From Anaerolineales bacterium UBA2395 (lineage in GTDB: Bacteria > Chloroflexota > Anaerolineae > Anaerolineales > Villigracilaceae), in the NCBI GenBank assembly GCA_002343775.1, contig DDSH01000016.1, positions 69,587 to 133,586 on the forward strand: 64,000 bases of DNA, written 5' to 3'. The notes beneath the pieces are model-generated. The model searched no databases. It was given only the letters and a program-made list of their open reading frames with translations, and had not been told where the DNA came from. The position numbers and the translations under genes are program-made. Shown in pieces: positions 10,218-19,383 of this stretch (position 1 is the first letter of the stretch; each line of letters starts with the position of its first letter).

Positions 10218-11843
10218 TTATTCGACCGGGATTTCAGCCTGCACCTTGCTCAGGTCGATGCCTTTGCCCTTGCGGTAGGCTTTGAAGCCAAAGTAGATGA
10301 TCGCGGCAAGCACGTAGTTTCCAAGCATGTAGTAGATCGAACTGGTATTGCTGATCCCGATCCCATACAGGAGGTTCGGGTCAAAGATCCACTGATACAG
10401 CAAGTAAACAAGGAAGCCGCCGAAGATGACACCCGCCACGGTGATGAGCGGAATGCCGAGTACATTGTACTTGGCGATCGGAGACGACTTGTACAAGTCG
10501 GGTTTGGTATATGGCAGCAGGATCGCTGAAACGGTCGTACCAAGGAAGGTGACGGCAATGACCAGCGTGGAGCACAAGGTCAGCGAGGCGAAACTGAACA
10601 GGTTGTAGTTGAACAGGTACGCGACGACCACCGACGGAACCACCATCAACAAGAGCGCGTTGACCGGCGTGCCGGTGCGTTCGTCCACTTTGGCGACCGA
10701 TTCGGGCAGCAGGCGGTCGAATGCAGCGGCGAAGATGACGCGCGTGGAGGAAAGGAACACAGTGGCGCACCAGCCGAACCACCACAAACTCATCAGCGTA
10801 ACCACAACAAACTGGATGAGTTTATTCGTCGTCAGGAAGGAAGCGAGCAGCGCCGGGTATGGCCAAATGGGAAGCGCCGGAGCGACATCGGTGTAGCCCC
10901 AAGCGTAATTCCACCACGCCGCGCCCGCCTGCACATAGAATTCCCAACCCATCGTGTTGCGGATGGCAAAGAGCAGGACAATGCCCAACAGGGTTGTAAT
11001 GCCAAGCGCCCAACCCATGCCCGCCATGTTGCGTTTGAAATCCGTCGCGCCGCGCACTTCACCGTAGAGCGTCGCGCCCCAGTTGGGCCACAAATTGAAG
11101 AAGACCATGTAGGGAATGACGAGGAAGACCACGCCCAACGAACCACCGGCAAACGGCGTGATCGCGCCCGCATCGGTGCCGAGTTGGACTGTCGCATCGT
11201 AAACGCCGGGAGCCGCGCCGAACATGGAAGTTACATTCGCTTCCAAGCCCGCTTTGAAGGCTTCGGGTGAACCGGTCAGCAACAGGACGATCACGATCAA
11301 CAGACCGAGCATCCCGCCGTAAAAGGAGAACTTCTGAATACGGGCATAGGTTTTCATGCCGAGCATGATGAACAGACTGACAATAGCCAGGGTGATGATC
11401 GAAGCGGTGAACGCGCCGTTCTGCGTACCTGCGAACCAGAGCGCCACATCCTTCAGCCCAAGCACACCCAAAATGGGAACCAGCACAATGTGACGGAACA
11501 TGTCACCATATAGCGGCACCCACAACCACAGGATGAACCACCAGCCGGTTACTGCAAGAACGAATCCAATGCCCCCGCCGAGGATGCGGCTCTGCCAGAC
11601 GTAATCACCGCCCGAGCGGGGCATGACAGCGATCAACGCGGCATAGACCACCACTTCAAAAAAGATGAAGATCGCGCTGATGATAAGCGCATTCACCATT
11701 CCACCCTCAAAGTAGTACATCTGACTGAAGCTGTACAGACCGAGCGTGATCAGGTTGATGGAAAACAACGCGTAGATGAACGCATCCATGACCGACCACG
11801 AACGCACAAGCCCAGTCGCTTTGCGGACAAACAAGTTGCTCAT
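10218..11843 (-). CDS. APC-superfamily amino acid permease
   Basis: 541 residues, about 12 hydrophobic helices, with no signal peptide. Helix 1 holds AFIYALFSINLITLGLYSF and helix 2-3 has MPRSGGDYVWQSRILGGG, the PRSGGxY signature of amino acid-polyamine-organocation permeases. A long periplasmic-side loop (about residues 215-255) is unusual. It probably imports an amino acid or amine by ion coupling. TCCTTT on the plus strand gives AAAGGA before the ATG. It is a single gene, with hairpin 11871-11900 separating it from the phosphoesterase gene. Substrate cannot be told from sequence. Confidence 0.85.
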   Translation of the reverse strand: MSNLFVRKATGLVRSWSVMDAFIYALFSINLITLGLYSFSQMYYFEGGMVNALIISAIFIFFEVVVYAALIAVMPRSGGDYVWQSRILGGGIGFVLAVTGWWFILWLWVPLYGDMFRHIVLVPILGVLGLKDVALWFAGTQNGAFTASIITLAIVSLFIMLGMKTYARIQKFSFYGGMLGLLIVIVLLLTGSPEAFKAGLEANVTSMFGAAPGVYDATVQLGTDAGAITPFAGGSLGVVFLVIPYMVFFNLWPNWGATLYGEVRGATDFKRNMAGMGWALGITTLLGIVLLFAIRNTMGWEFYVQAGAAWWNYAWGYTDVAPALPIWPYPALLASFLTTNKLIQFVVVTLMSLWWFGWCATVFLSSTRVIFAAAFDRLLPESVAKVDERTGTPVNALLLMVVPSVVVAYLFNYNLFSFASLTLCSTLVIAVTFLGTTVSAILLPYTKPDLYKSSPIAKYNVLGIPLITVAGVIFGGFLVYLLYQWIFDPNLLYGIGISNTSSIYYMLGNYVLAAIIYFGFKAYRKGKGIDLSKVQAEIPVE

Positions 11844-11870
11844 AACACTCTCCTTTGGTGTTTGTATTCA

Positions 11871-11900
11871 CATAGGGACACGATAGGTCGTGTCCCTATG
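11871..11900 (-). terminator. Perfect hairpin after the phosphoesterase gene
   Basis: Arms CATAGGGACACGA and TCGTGTCCCTATG are perfectly complementary over 13 bases with a 4-base loop. It directly follows the stop of the minus-strand gene at 11903. There is no strong T-run, so it may act as a terminator or mRNA-end protector. Confidence 0.6.
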
Positions 11901-11902
11901 AA

Positions 11903-12850
11903 TTAACCTGTCGTCAGAACGTAATCTTCCACCTTCTTTTTTCCAAGACGAACGATCGCACCGAGCAACGTCCCCTGTTCATACATCGAACCGGGGTTGA
12001 TGCACAACGTCTTACCGATGCGCGAAACACCGCGCCCTTCGTGGATGTGACCATGCAACCCCAGCAACGGCTGAGTCTTCTCGATCACTTCGCGAAGCGC
12101 AGTCGAACCGACCGGCTTCAACGACTGCCCCGCCATTTTGGGGCGCAGGTTTTCATCCAACTCCGGCGCTTCATCCAGATTCGATTTGTACGGCGGCACA
12201 TGGATGTTGAAGATGGCGTTATGCGGTTCCTTGAGTTGCGAGATCATCGCCTCATACCGGACTTTGAGTTGATCCTCGTCCTCTTCACGATGCGTATCCC
12301 AGGGTGTGCGGTTGGACCAGCCCGAGGCGATCATCTCGTGCCCACTCTTCAGGTTCGTCACCCGCCCCTCTGCCAGCACCACGCTCTTGCTCGCACGAAC
12401 GATCTCATCCACTTCGTCCATATCGTCGTTGCCCGGGCAGCAATAGACGGTCATGCCGGTGCCTTCAAGTTTTTTATCCGCCAGTTCCATCCACTGCTGA
12501 ACGACCTTGAGCACTTCCTGTAAGAAGATCTTGCCTACACGCTCCGGGTCTTTTTCCAACTCAGCGATCTCGTCTGGATCGGTCATATACGGATAGTAAC
12601 CACGGCTGCGGACGCGCTTTTTCATATCCGTCAGTTCGTCTTCGTTCGTAATATCAAACACCTGTTCCAGCAAAGTGACACGGTAATTTGTTCCACCCTG
12701 ATGAATAAAGGGGACAACCGCCTTGCCCGTCATATCCCCGCCAAGGATCAATTGATCCGCATTATAGAACTTCCCCGCATTGAGAAACTTGCTCCAGCAA
12801 ATATCCGACCCATGAATGTCTGTGGCAAAAAATATGGTGGTCACATGCAA
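11903..12850 (-). CDS. Calcineurin-like metallophosphoesterase
   Basis: 315 residues. The metal-binding blocks of the family are all present in order: ATDIHG (Asp11, His13), LGGDMTG (Asp39), CCPGNDDMDE, FNIHVPP and LHGHIHEGRG. Between the second and third blocks is a charged helical insert of about 90 residues, longer than in YfcE/MJ0936-type enzymes. Such enzymes hydrolyse phosphomono- or diesters with two metal ions in the cytoplasm. The substrate is unknown. The next upstream gene is the phosphate transporter, a possible functional tie but only by position. Confidence 0.85.
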   Translation of the reverse strand: MHVTTIFFATDIHGSDICWSKFLNAGKFYNADQLILGGDMTGKAVVPFIHQGGTNYRVTLLEQVFDITNEDELTDMKKRVRSRGYYPYMTDPDEIAELEKDPERVGKIFLQEVLKVVQQWMELADKKLEGTGMTVYCCPGNDDMDEVDEIVRASKSVVLAEGRVTNLKSGHEMIASGWSNRTPWDTHREEDEDQLKVRYEAMISQLKEPHNAIFNIHVPPYKSNLDEAPELDENLRPKMAGQSLKPVGSTALREVIEKTQPLLGLHGHIHEGRGVSRIGKTLCINPGSMYEQGTLLGAIVRLGKKKVEDYVLTTG

Positions 12851-12986
12851 ATCCTTTGGCTTAGATTTTCCAGCATGGTGATGGAATGGCTTGCAGAGGT
12901 GGTGCGGAAGGTCGGATTAATTATACTCATGAGAAGTGGGAATGCAACCACCTCCAAAAAATGGATTTTGCCACTACATATGCCTT

Positions 12987-13970
12987 TCACCGGATCAAAA
13001 TCAGCAGCCAATACAACCCGCCAGCGACAGCGCCGCTGGCAGGGATGGTGATGATCCAAGCGGTGATGATCTCCTCCGCCACGCTCCAGCGCACCTTGGC
13101 AAAACTTTCCGACGCCCCCACCCCAATGATGGCAGAACTGACCACCTGCGAAGTGCTGACCGGCAGCCCCAAAAACGACGCCCCCAGAATCACAAAGCCC
13201 GAGGTCATTTGCGTTGAAAAGCTGTGAATGGGACGAATCTTGAAAAACCTGCCACCCAGCGTGCGGATCAACTTCCAGCCGCCAAGGGCGGTTCCCAACG
13301 CAATGGCAGCAGCGCTTAATGTCACCACCCACATGGGCACATGGAACTGATCGATCTGCCCGCTGATGAGGAGGCTGAGCGTGATGATGCCCATCGTCTT
13401 CTGCGCATCGTTCGTGCCGTGACTGAACGCCATCCCCAGGGCGGTGACCAGCTGTCCGCGTTTGAAAAATTCATTGATCCCGTTCGAAGCGTCGCGGGCG
13501 AGGAAGTAAATGAGGCGGGTGAAGATAAATCCGATCCCAAAGCCGAGCAGCGGCGAAGCGATCAGAGCAATGATCACTTTTTCGAGTCCTCCCAATTTGA
13601 TCGCCCCCGCTCCGGCACCGGCTAGAACCGCTCCGATCATCCCGCCAATGAGAGCATGAGATGAGCTGCTCGGAATCCCCAGAAACCAGGTCAGCAAATT
13701 CCAGACGATCGCCCCAAACAAACAGGCAACCAGCACATCCAAATTGAGCGCATTCGATTGCGCCACTTCGTCGCCGATGGTGGTTGCCACTGCTACGCCG
13801 AACAGGAAAGGACCGAGAAAATTCGCGATGGCAGTCAGCCCCAGGGCGGTGCCCGGACGAAAGGCGCGCGAGGCGATCATCGTCGCCACAATGTTGCTTG
13901 AATCATGGACGCCATTCAAAAAGTCGAATAACAATGCCAGACCGATCACGAGATAGAGTTCCAAGGGCAT
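12987..13970 (-). CDS. Inorganic phosphate transporter, PiT family
   Basis: 327 residues with about 10 hydrophobic helices and the duplicated PiT signature: FDFLNGVHDSSNIVATMI near the N terminus and FSHGTNDAQKTMGII in the second half. The family imports phosphate (or sulfate) as metal complex with protons or sodium. The frame is open to 14090, but the ATG at 13970 is chosen because the protein family begins there and GAGG lies before it. No PhoU-like DUF47 partner gene adjoins it, unlike many PiT loci. Confidence 0.9.
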   Translation of the reverse strand: MPLELYLVIGLALLFDFLNGVHDSSNIVATMIASRAFRPGTALGLTAIANFLGPFLFGVAVATTIGDEVAQSNALNLDVLVACLFGAIVWNLLTWFLGIPSSSSHALIGGMIGAVLAGAGAGAIKLGGLEKVIIALIASPLLGFGIGFIFTRLIYFLARDASNGINEFFKRGQLVTALGMAFSHGTNDAQKTMGIITLSLLISGQIDQFHVPMWVVTLSAAAIALGTALGGWKLIRTLGGRFFKIRPIHSFSTQMTSGFVILGASFLGLPVSTSQVVSSAIIGVGASESFAKVRWSVAEEIITAWIITIPASGAVAGGLYWLLILIR

Positions 13971-14143
13971 ACCAACCTCGCTTTTTCCAATCATATCCTG
14001 AAATTCATGACATTTGTTACACCACCAAAATAAAGAACCGCTATAAAATAGCCTTGTCATTGGAGACCGAATGGCAACACACAGGGGCACACGCCAGGCT
14101 CGCTACCCAAAATTTGACGCAACCTCAAATTTCAGGAGAAAAA

Positions 14144-15526
14144 ATGACCAAGCCCCCCTATCCACCCGAACCGTTCCGCATCAAAGTGACTGAAGCGATT
14201 CGTCTCATCCCGCCTGAGGCGCGAGAAACGGCGCTCAAGGAAGCAGGTTACAACCTCTTCCTGATGAAAGCAGAAGACATGTTCATTGACCTGTTGACCG
14301 ATTCCGGCACAGGCGCGATGAGTTCCGAGCAATGGGCGGCGCTCATGCGCGGCGATGAGTCGTATGCAGGCGCACGCTCGTTCCATCGCCTGAAGAATGC
14401 GGTTGAAGATGTGTTCGGCTTCAAGCACTTCGCCCCCACCCATCAGGGACGCGCCGCTGAAAACATTCTGGCTGCGTGTCTCGTCAAGCCGGGGCAGTGG
14501 GTGCCAAGCAACATGCACTTCGACACCACCGACGCCAACATCCGCGCGCGGCAGGGACGCCCCGCCAATCTCGTCATTGACGAAGCCAGCGACCCTGAGA
14601 ACCGTCATCCCTTCAAGGGCAATATGGATATTGCCAAACTCAAAGCCTTTATTGCAAAGTATGGACGCGAGCAAATTCCACTGGGCATGATCACGGTCAC
14701 GAACAATGCCGGGGGCGGTCAGCCGGTTTCGATGGAGAACCTCAAAGCCGTGGCGCAGGTCTATCGCGAGAACGGCATTCCCTTCTTTATAGATTCTGCG
14801 CGATATGCCGAGAACGCCTACTTCATCAAACAGCGCGAACCCGGCTATGAAAATAAATCGGTCAAAGAGATCGCGCGTGAGATGTATTCGCTGGCAGATG
14901 GCATGACCATGTCTGCCAAAAAGGATGCCATCGTCAACATTGGCGGGCTGATCTGCATGAACGACGATACACTCTTCCAAAACGTGAAGAACGAGTTGAT
15001 CTTGCGTGAAGGTTTCCCCACATATGGCGGGCTTGCCGGGCGGGATCTGGATGCAATGGCAGTGGGATTGTACGAAGGCTTGGATGAAGACTATCTGCGC
15101 TACCGCCTTGGGCAAACGGCATATCTCGCTTCACGCCTGAACGAAAACGGGATTCCCACCATTCAGCCGACCGGTGGTCATGGCGTCTATGTCAATGCCG
15201 GGGCGATCTTCCCGCACATTCCCAATTACGAATTCCCCGCTCAGGCGCTCGCCGTTGAACTCTATCGCGAAGGCGGTATCCGCGGCGTGGAAATTGGCTC
15301 TGTCATGTTTGCCTGCCTCGACCCGGAAGATAATACATGGCATTACCCGGCACTTGAGTTGTTGCGCCTTGCCATTCCGCGCCGCACATACACACAAAGC
15401 CATCTCGACTATGTGGCAGATTGCCTCGTTGCAATCAAAGCGCGTGCCGATAAAGTGAAAGGCTACAGGTTCACCTACGCCCCAGAGCTTTTGCGCCATT
15501 TCACGGCGAGGTTCGAACCGCTGTAA
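14144..15526 (+). CDS. tnaA: Tryptophanase (beta-eliminating lyase)
   Basis: 460 residues, close to E. coli TnaA (471). The pyridoxal-phosphate lysine lies in MTMSAKKDAIVNIGG. The C-terminal half runs in step with TnaA: GGHGVYVNAG, EFPAQALAVELYREGGIRG, PRRTYTQSHLDYV, LLRHFTARFEP. In the segment GVEIGSVMF the sequence follows tryptophanase rather than tyrosine phenol-lyase, which has an arginine there (MERG). The enzyme splits tryptophan to indole, pyruvate and ammonia. AGGAGAAAAA precedes ATG 14144. A leader of roughly 90 bases follows a TATAAAAT box; no Trp-containing leader peptide like tnaC was found. The methyltransferase-type product choice cannot be tested here, so tyrosine phenol-lyase remains a lesser option. 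Confidence 0.85.
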   Translation: MTKPPYPPEPFRIKVTEAIRLIPPEARETALKEAGYNLFLMKAEDMFIDLLTDSGTGAMSSEQWAALMRGDESYAGARSFHRLKNAVEDVFGFKHFAPTHQGRAAENILAACLVKPGQWVPSNMHFDTTDANIRARQGRPANLVIDEASDPENRHPFKGNMDIAKLKAFIAKYGREQIPLGMITVTNNAGGGQPVSMENLKAVAQVYRENGIPFFIDSARYAENAYFIKQREPGYENKSVKEIAREMYSLADGMTMSAKKDAIVNIGGLICMNDDTLFQNVKNELILREGFPTYGGLAGRDLDAMAVGLYEGLDEDYLRYRLGQTAYLASRLNENGIPTIQPTGGHGVYVNAGAIFPHIPNYEFPAQALAVELYREGGIRGVEIGSVMFACLDPEDNTWHYPALELLRLAIPRRTYTQSHLDYVADCLVAIKARADKVKGYRFTYAPELLRHFTARFEPL

Positions 15527-15530
15527 AATC

Positions 15531-15569
15531 AAAAGGGGACAGTCACTTTGAAGGTGACTATCCCCTTTT
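15531..15569. terminator. Bidirectional terminator after tnaA
   Basis: AAAAGGGGA-AGTCAC pairs with GTGACT-TCCCCTTTT around a short loop, with A-run and T-run on either side. It serves tnaA (plus) and the convergent gene at 15569 (minus), whose stop codon it touches. Confidence 0.85.
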
Positions 15570-16009
15570 CATCCAGTAATTTTTTCCAACGCACCAAATG
15601 CCGCACGCCAGGCACGCTCCTGCCATTGCATGGCTTCGACCCATTCCGGTGAACTTCGCCAGCCTGAATGGATCAAATGCAGCTGAGTTCCACTTTGTGT
15701 GGGAATAAAAAACACCACCACATGCGTCAGCGGGTCGGCTTGGTTGGCAAAATGTTTGAACTGCTTCGGGCTGCGCCACTCAAACGAGAGGAATTGATCC
15801 GGCTCCAATGCCGTGATGCGGCATCCAATGGTGCTGTTGTTTTCGCGGTCATCCGGCTGCCAGAATAATTCGTAACGCCCACCGACTTTCAATTCTACTT
15901 CGGCAACTTCAGCCAGCCATGTTTGAAGTTTGGCGTTAACGGTAAACGTTTCAAAGGCTTGGCGGGCGTCACAGGATAGATGAGAGGATGCGTGAATAAT
16001 CCGATCCAT
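15569..16009 (-). CDS. SRPBCC-domain protein (AHSA1-like)
   Basis: 146 residues. It begins RIIHASSHLSCDARQAFETFT and has the AHSA1/START-like pattern: a helix then beta strands with VGGRYELFW, ALEPDQFLSFEWRSP, THVVVFFIP and the closing helix WQERAWRAAFGALEK. Such proteins form a hydrophobic cavity and bind lipids or act as co-chaperone or stress proteins. The function here is unknown. It lies 42 bases after the VOC gene on the same strand and may be co-transcribed with it. Confidence 0.8.
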   Translation of the reverse strand: MDRIIHASSHLSCDARQAFETFTVNAKLQTWLAEVAEVELKVGGRYELFWQPDDRENNSTIGCRITALEPDQFLSFEWRSPKQFKHFANQADPLTHVVVFFIPTQSGTQLHLIHSGWRSSPEWVEAMQWQERAWRAAFGALEKITG

Positions 16010-16051
16010 TGGACACTCATTCCTTTTTTCAATTCACAAGATTCGCATACA

Positions 16052-16408
16052 CTATGCAGTTGGTTTGTAATCCGGGTCGTGCTGGTCAAACATGATCGGG
16101 TTGTCGTCTGGGTCGGTCAGGGTGATGTAGGCAGGACCCGTTGTAGATTCGTCCGCTTCTTCATTCAGTTTTATGCCGTTTGCCTTCAAGTGTTTCTGTA
16201 TCCCCCGCACATCGGTTGGGACAAAGGTCAGCAGATTCTTTTCGAACATGCCCTGGAATAGTCCAATGACGGTGTCTCCGTTTTGCAAGATGACCCAGTT
16301 CTCGTCACGATGGTCATCGAGCAAGGTAAAGCCCAGTTTCTGGTAAAAGTCCAGCGAGGCATGGATATCTTTCACGGTCAAGCTGAGGGAAAATTTTCCA
16401 AGTTCCAT
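16052..16408 (-). CDS. VOC-family (glyoxalase/bleomycin resistance-like) protein
   Basis: 118 residues. The fold signature is clear: SLTVKDIHASLDFYQKLGFTLLDD at the start, NGDTVIGLFQG in the middle, and ITLTDPDDNPIMFDQH at the end, giving two beta-alpha-beta-beta-beta units. VOC proteins include dioxygenases, glyoxalases and antibiotic-binding proteins; metal ligands are not complete enough to choose. AAAGGAGATT precedes the ATG. It probably shares a transcript with the SRPBCC gene downstream. Confidence 0.8.
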   Translation of the reverse strand: MELGKFSLSLTVKDIHASLDFYQKLGFTLLDDHRDENWVILQNGDTVIGLFQGMFEKNLLTFVPTDVRGIQKHLKANGIKLNEEADESTTGPAYITLTDPDDNPIMFDQHDPDYKPTA

Positions 16409-16505
16409 TTGAATCTCCTTTGACTAAATCAACCGGATAAAGTTGGTCTATTATAGAACATTTTTTCTATTTCAGCAACAGGATTAATTTAATCGCCTTT
16501 CTGGG

Positions 16506-16511
16506 TACAAT
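16506..16511 (+). promoter_or_regulatory. -10 box before tryptophan dioxygenase gene
   Basis: TACAAT lies about 43 bases before the ATG, giving a leader of about 35 bases with its own GAGG ribosome site. No good -35 box is visible. Confidence 0.35.
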
Positions 16512-16553
16512 CGCAGGGAAGACGTAAAACCGCAACCCAAATGTGAGGAACTC

Positions 16554-17588
16554 ATGACCCCTTCCCTTTATTATTCCGATTACCTGGAACTCGATAAGAT
16601 CCTCGGCAGCCAGCACCCAAAGAGTAGCCTCAAAACCGATGAGATGTTGTTCATCATCATCCATCAGGCGTATGAACTGTGGTTTAAGATGGTCATCCAT
16701 GAACTGGACCGTGTGCGCGAGATCTTCGATACAGACAAGGTTCAAGATAATGCCGGGGAGATGAGCATTGCTGTCCATAAGTTGAAGCGCATTGTGAGAA
16801 TTTTCGAAGTCATCAACCGTCAAGTGGATATTCTCGAAACGATGACACCGATGGATTTCCTCGAGTTTCGTGATCTGCTTGTGCCATCTTCGGGATTCCA
16901 AAGTCTGCAATTCCGCATCATCGAAGCGAAGTTGGGACTCAAAATGGAACAACGCCACAAAGCCAACTACTACAAGAACACCCGTCCGGGTGGATTCAAC
17001 CAACGGGACTACGATGCAATCTCCGCCGTAGAGTCTGAGGCGACGCTCAAAGGGCTGGTTATGAAATGGGCAGAGCGAACTCCGTTCTTTGATGAAGCCT
17101 TGTGGCGAGACTTCCAATCCAAATACCCACTCGAAGAGGGCGAGCAAAAATTCTGGAGCGATTACAAACAGATTTACAAGAACAGTCTTTCCGGTTCGGT
17201 GGAATTGCGTCAGTTCGATGAGTTGGAACGCATTTTTTACAAGGAAGGGTTGGGAGAGTTTTCAGTAGGCGCGATGCGGTCGGTCTTGTTCATTATGATG
17301 TACCGCAATCTGCCCATCTTTCAACAGCCGTTCGACCTGCTTTCAACGTTGATCGACATCGATGAGATGCTTTCGCAATTCCGTTACAAACACATGCTGA
17401 TGGCGCGCCGCATGATCGGTGTGCGTATGGGCACTGGTGGCACAAGCGGAGCAGGCTATCTTGAAGGTGCGTTGCGACAGCACTACATTTTCAAGGAGCT
17501 CACCGAAGTTTCGACCTTTTTGGTGGATCGCAGTCACCTGCCAGAATTGCCCAAAGCCGTCAAAGAGAAAACAAGTTTCAACGCATAG
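16554..17588 (+). CDS. kynA: Tryptophan 2,3-dioxygenase
   Basis: 344 residues, within the family range. It shows the dioxygenase blocks YSDYLELDKIL, FIIIHQAYELWFK (with the active-site His), PSSGFQSLQFRIIEAKLG, and the haem/substrate loop RRMIGVRMGTGGTSGAGYL. The enzyme opens the indole ring of tryptophan to N-formylkynurenine, using haem and O2, in the cytoplasm. GAGG precedes ATG 16554. No kynurenine formamidase or kynureninase adjoins it. It lies 1 kb from tryptophanase, and a drug-metabolite-type transporter starts 31 bases after it. Confidence 0.93.
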   Translation: MTPSLYYSDYLELDKILGSQHPKSSLKTDEMLFIIIHQAYELWFKMVIHELDRVREIFDTDKVQDNAGEMSIAVHKLKRIVRIFEVINRQVDILETMTPMDFLEFRDLLVPSSGFQSLQFRIIEAKLGLKMEQRHKANYYKNTRPGGFNQRDYDAISAVESEATLKGLVMKWAERTPFFDEALWRDFQSKYPLEEGEQKFWSDYKQIYKNSLSGSVELRQFDELERIFYKEGLGEFSVGAMRSVLFIMMYRNLPIFQQPFDLLSTLIDIDEMLSQFRYKHMLMARRMIGVRMGTGGTSGAGYLEGALRQHYIFKELTEVSTFLVDRSHLPELPKAVKEKTSFNA

Positions 17589-17619
17589 AAGACCATCGTC
17601 TTTTCTTCAGTGGATAAAC

Positions 17620-18561
17620 ATGCTCCGTCTCATCTCAATCGGCAGTCTTGCCGCACTCTTCTTTAGCAGTACCTTCGTCATCAACCGCGCCTTGAGTTTA
17701 CAGGGCGGTCACTGGGCGTGGACATCTTCCCTGCGTTTCGGTTTTATGCTATTGATGCTCGTTGTGATTCTTCTAGCAACGCAGGGCAAAAAAGCGCTTG
17801 CTGATGTGAAAGATATTTTCTTCAAACACTGGTTGTTCTGGGTTCTCTCAGGCAGTATCGGCTTCGGCGTGTTCTATGCGCTCATCACATTCAGTTCACA
17901 ATACGCAGCGGGCTGGGTGGTCGCCACCACCTGGCAAACCACCATCCTTGCCACACCGCTTGTGCTGCTGTTGTTCGGGCGCAGCGTCCCGCGCAATGGA
18001 TTACTCTTCACAGGCATCATCTTCATCGGCATCGTGCTTGTCAACATCGAACACGCCACGCTGACCAGCCTGCGCGAAGTGCTGTTGAGCGCATTGCCCG
18101 TCCTCGGCGCGGCATTTGCCTACCCGATCGGCAATCAACTCGTCTGGGAATCACGCAAGGGGAATCACCCCCGCCTGCCGCATATTCAACATCCGATTTT
18201 GGATAACGCCTTTGCACGAGTCTTGCTGCTGACTCTCGGTTCACTCCCCTTTTGGGCTGGGTTGCTACTAGTGACCTCTCCCCCTGCCCCAAGCGCAGAC
18301 CAGTTCATCAGCACCGCGCTGGTTGCATTACTCTCTGGTGTGATTGCCACCACGTTATTTTTATACGCCCGTCATCTGGCACACAAACCCTACGAAGTCT
18401 CCGCCGTTGATTCGACACAATCGCTTGAGGTCGTCTTCTCGCTCGTTGGGGAAATCATTTTCCTCGGCGCTGCCCTGCCCGGTACGATCGGAATAGCAGG
18501 GATTGCGCTCACCGTCCTCGGGTTGGTGGCATATATCAGTTTTCAGAACAAATCACTTTAG
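17620..18561 (+). CDS. EmrE-like multidrug/metabolite exporter (DMT superfamily)
   Basis: 313 residues, about 10 hydrophobic helices. The start MLRLISIGSLAALFFSSTFVIN and the motif ALSLQGGHWAWTSSLRFGFM match the EmrE-type family within the drug/metabolite transporters, as does STQSLEVVFSLVGEIIFLG near the end. The frame is open to 17419, but the ATG at 17620 is used because the upstream part overlaps the dioxygenase gene. It follows that gene by 31 bases, so it may export a tryptophan breakdown product; this is inference. The next gene starts 12 bases downstream. Confidence 0.85.
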   Translation: MLRLISIGSLAALFFSSTFVINRALSLQGGHWAWTSSLRFGFMLLMLVVILLATQGKKALADVKDIFFKHWLFWVLSGSIGFGVFYALITFSSQYAAGWVVATTWQTTILATPLVLLLFGRSVPRNGLLFTGIIFIGIVLVNIEHATLTSLREVLLSALPVLGAAFAYPIGNQLVWESRKGNHPRLPHIQHPILDNAFARVLLLTLGSLPFWAGLLLVTSPPAPSADQFISTALVALLSGVIATTLFLYARHLAHKPYEVSAVDSTQSLEVVFSLVGEIIFLGAALPGTIGIAGIALTVLGLVAYISFQNKSL

Positions 18562-18573
18562 AGGATAAGAGAC

Positions 18574-19374
18574 ATGATATCGAATACATCACGTTTTCTG
18601 ACATACGCCTGCGCCGTTTTGTATGGGCTGACTGGTTTACTGTTATTCATGTTCCCCGAAACACTTGCGCCGGTCTTTGCCTGGAAGGTGACATCATTCA
18701 TGGTCATGACCATCGGCGCGTGGAGTTTGGGCAACGCCTGGCTGGCATTCATCAACGCCCGCCGCTGGGACTGGAGCCTGAATCGCACTTCCCTGCTTTA
18801 TCTTTGGCTGTTCGGGGTTGGAGAACTGCTGGTCTTATTTGCCTTCCGTGCAAAACTTGTTTTGCAGCATCCCATTGCGTGGCTGTATCTGCTGACCCTC
18901 GTAGTCAATGTTTTAACCGCCGTCGTCGGCACAACAGAGATCATCCGCCTGCACCCGAAAAGCACGCCCAATGGAGAGATATTAAACCCTGCGCAAAAAA
19001 TCCCAGCCGTGCTGTTCGTCATCTTCGTCGGCTTTCTCGGCGTATATGGCATCGTAGCCCAGATCGGTGATGTTGGCACAAATGGCGGCATCTTCCCAGA
19101 GATCATGTCACTGTTCACCCTGCGAAGTTTTGGCGTATTCTACTTTTCGCTGGCGCTGGCAGTCATCCCTTTCTTCTGGCAAATCGGATACAAAACCGTG
19201 CTACACCACGCCTTCGCTTCGTATGGGCTGATCATCTTTATCACGGTTGCTGCATTTATCAATATTTCTCTATTTGATTTTTCACAACATCCCGGCGGGC
19301 TTTTATATTTCGGCGCATACTTGATCGTGGGCATTCCACTGGCATTTTTATTCCGCAAATACGGAACGAGATAA
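18574..19374 (+). CDS. Multi-pass membrane protein of unknown function
   Basis: 266 residues with about 8 hydrophobic helices and short polar loops. It starts MISNTSRFLTYACAVLYGLTG and has no recognised catalytic motif. The longest soluble part is a loop of about 20 residues near residue 128 (LHPKSTPNGEILNPAQK). It lies 12 bases after the transporter gene and 9 bases before recJ, on the same strand, so all three are probably on one transcript. I do not recognise the family. Confidence 0.7.
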   Translation: MISNTSRFLTYACAVLYGLTGLLLFMFPETLAPVFAWKVTSFMVMTIGAWSLGNAWLAFINARRWDWSLNRTSLLYLWLFGVGELLVLFAFRAKLVLQHPIAWLYLLTLVVNVLTAVVGTTEIIRLHPKSTPNGEILNPAQKIPAVLFVIFVGFLGVYGIVAQIGDVGTNGGIFPEIMSLFTLRSFGVFYFSLALAVIPFFWQIGYKTVLHHAFASYGLIIFITVAAFINISLFDFSQHPGGLLYFGAYLIVGIPLAFLFRKYGTR

Positions 19375-19383
19375 AATCAACTT
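19372..19383 (+). promoter_or_regulatory. Possible leaderless promoter of recJ
   Basis: TAAAAT lies 6 bases before the recJ ATG, overlapping the stop of the gene before it. The same spacing is seen at other starts in this window. Confidence 0.35.

Noticed and set aside
14050..14143. Possible tnaC-like leader peptide before tryptophanase
   Set aside because: The ATG frame in the leader has no tryptophan codon and does not stop before the gene, so nothing like TnaC is seen.
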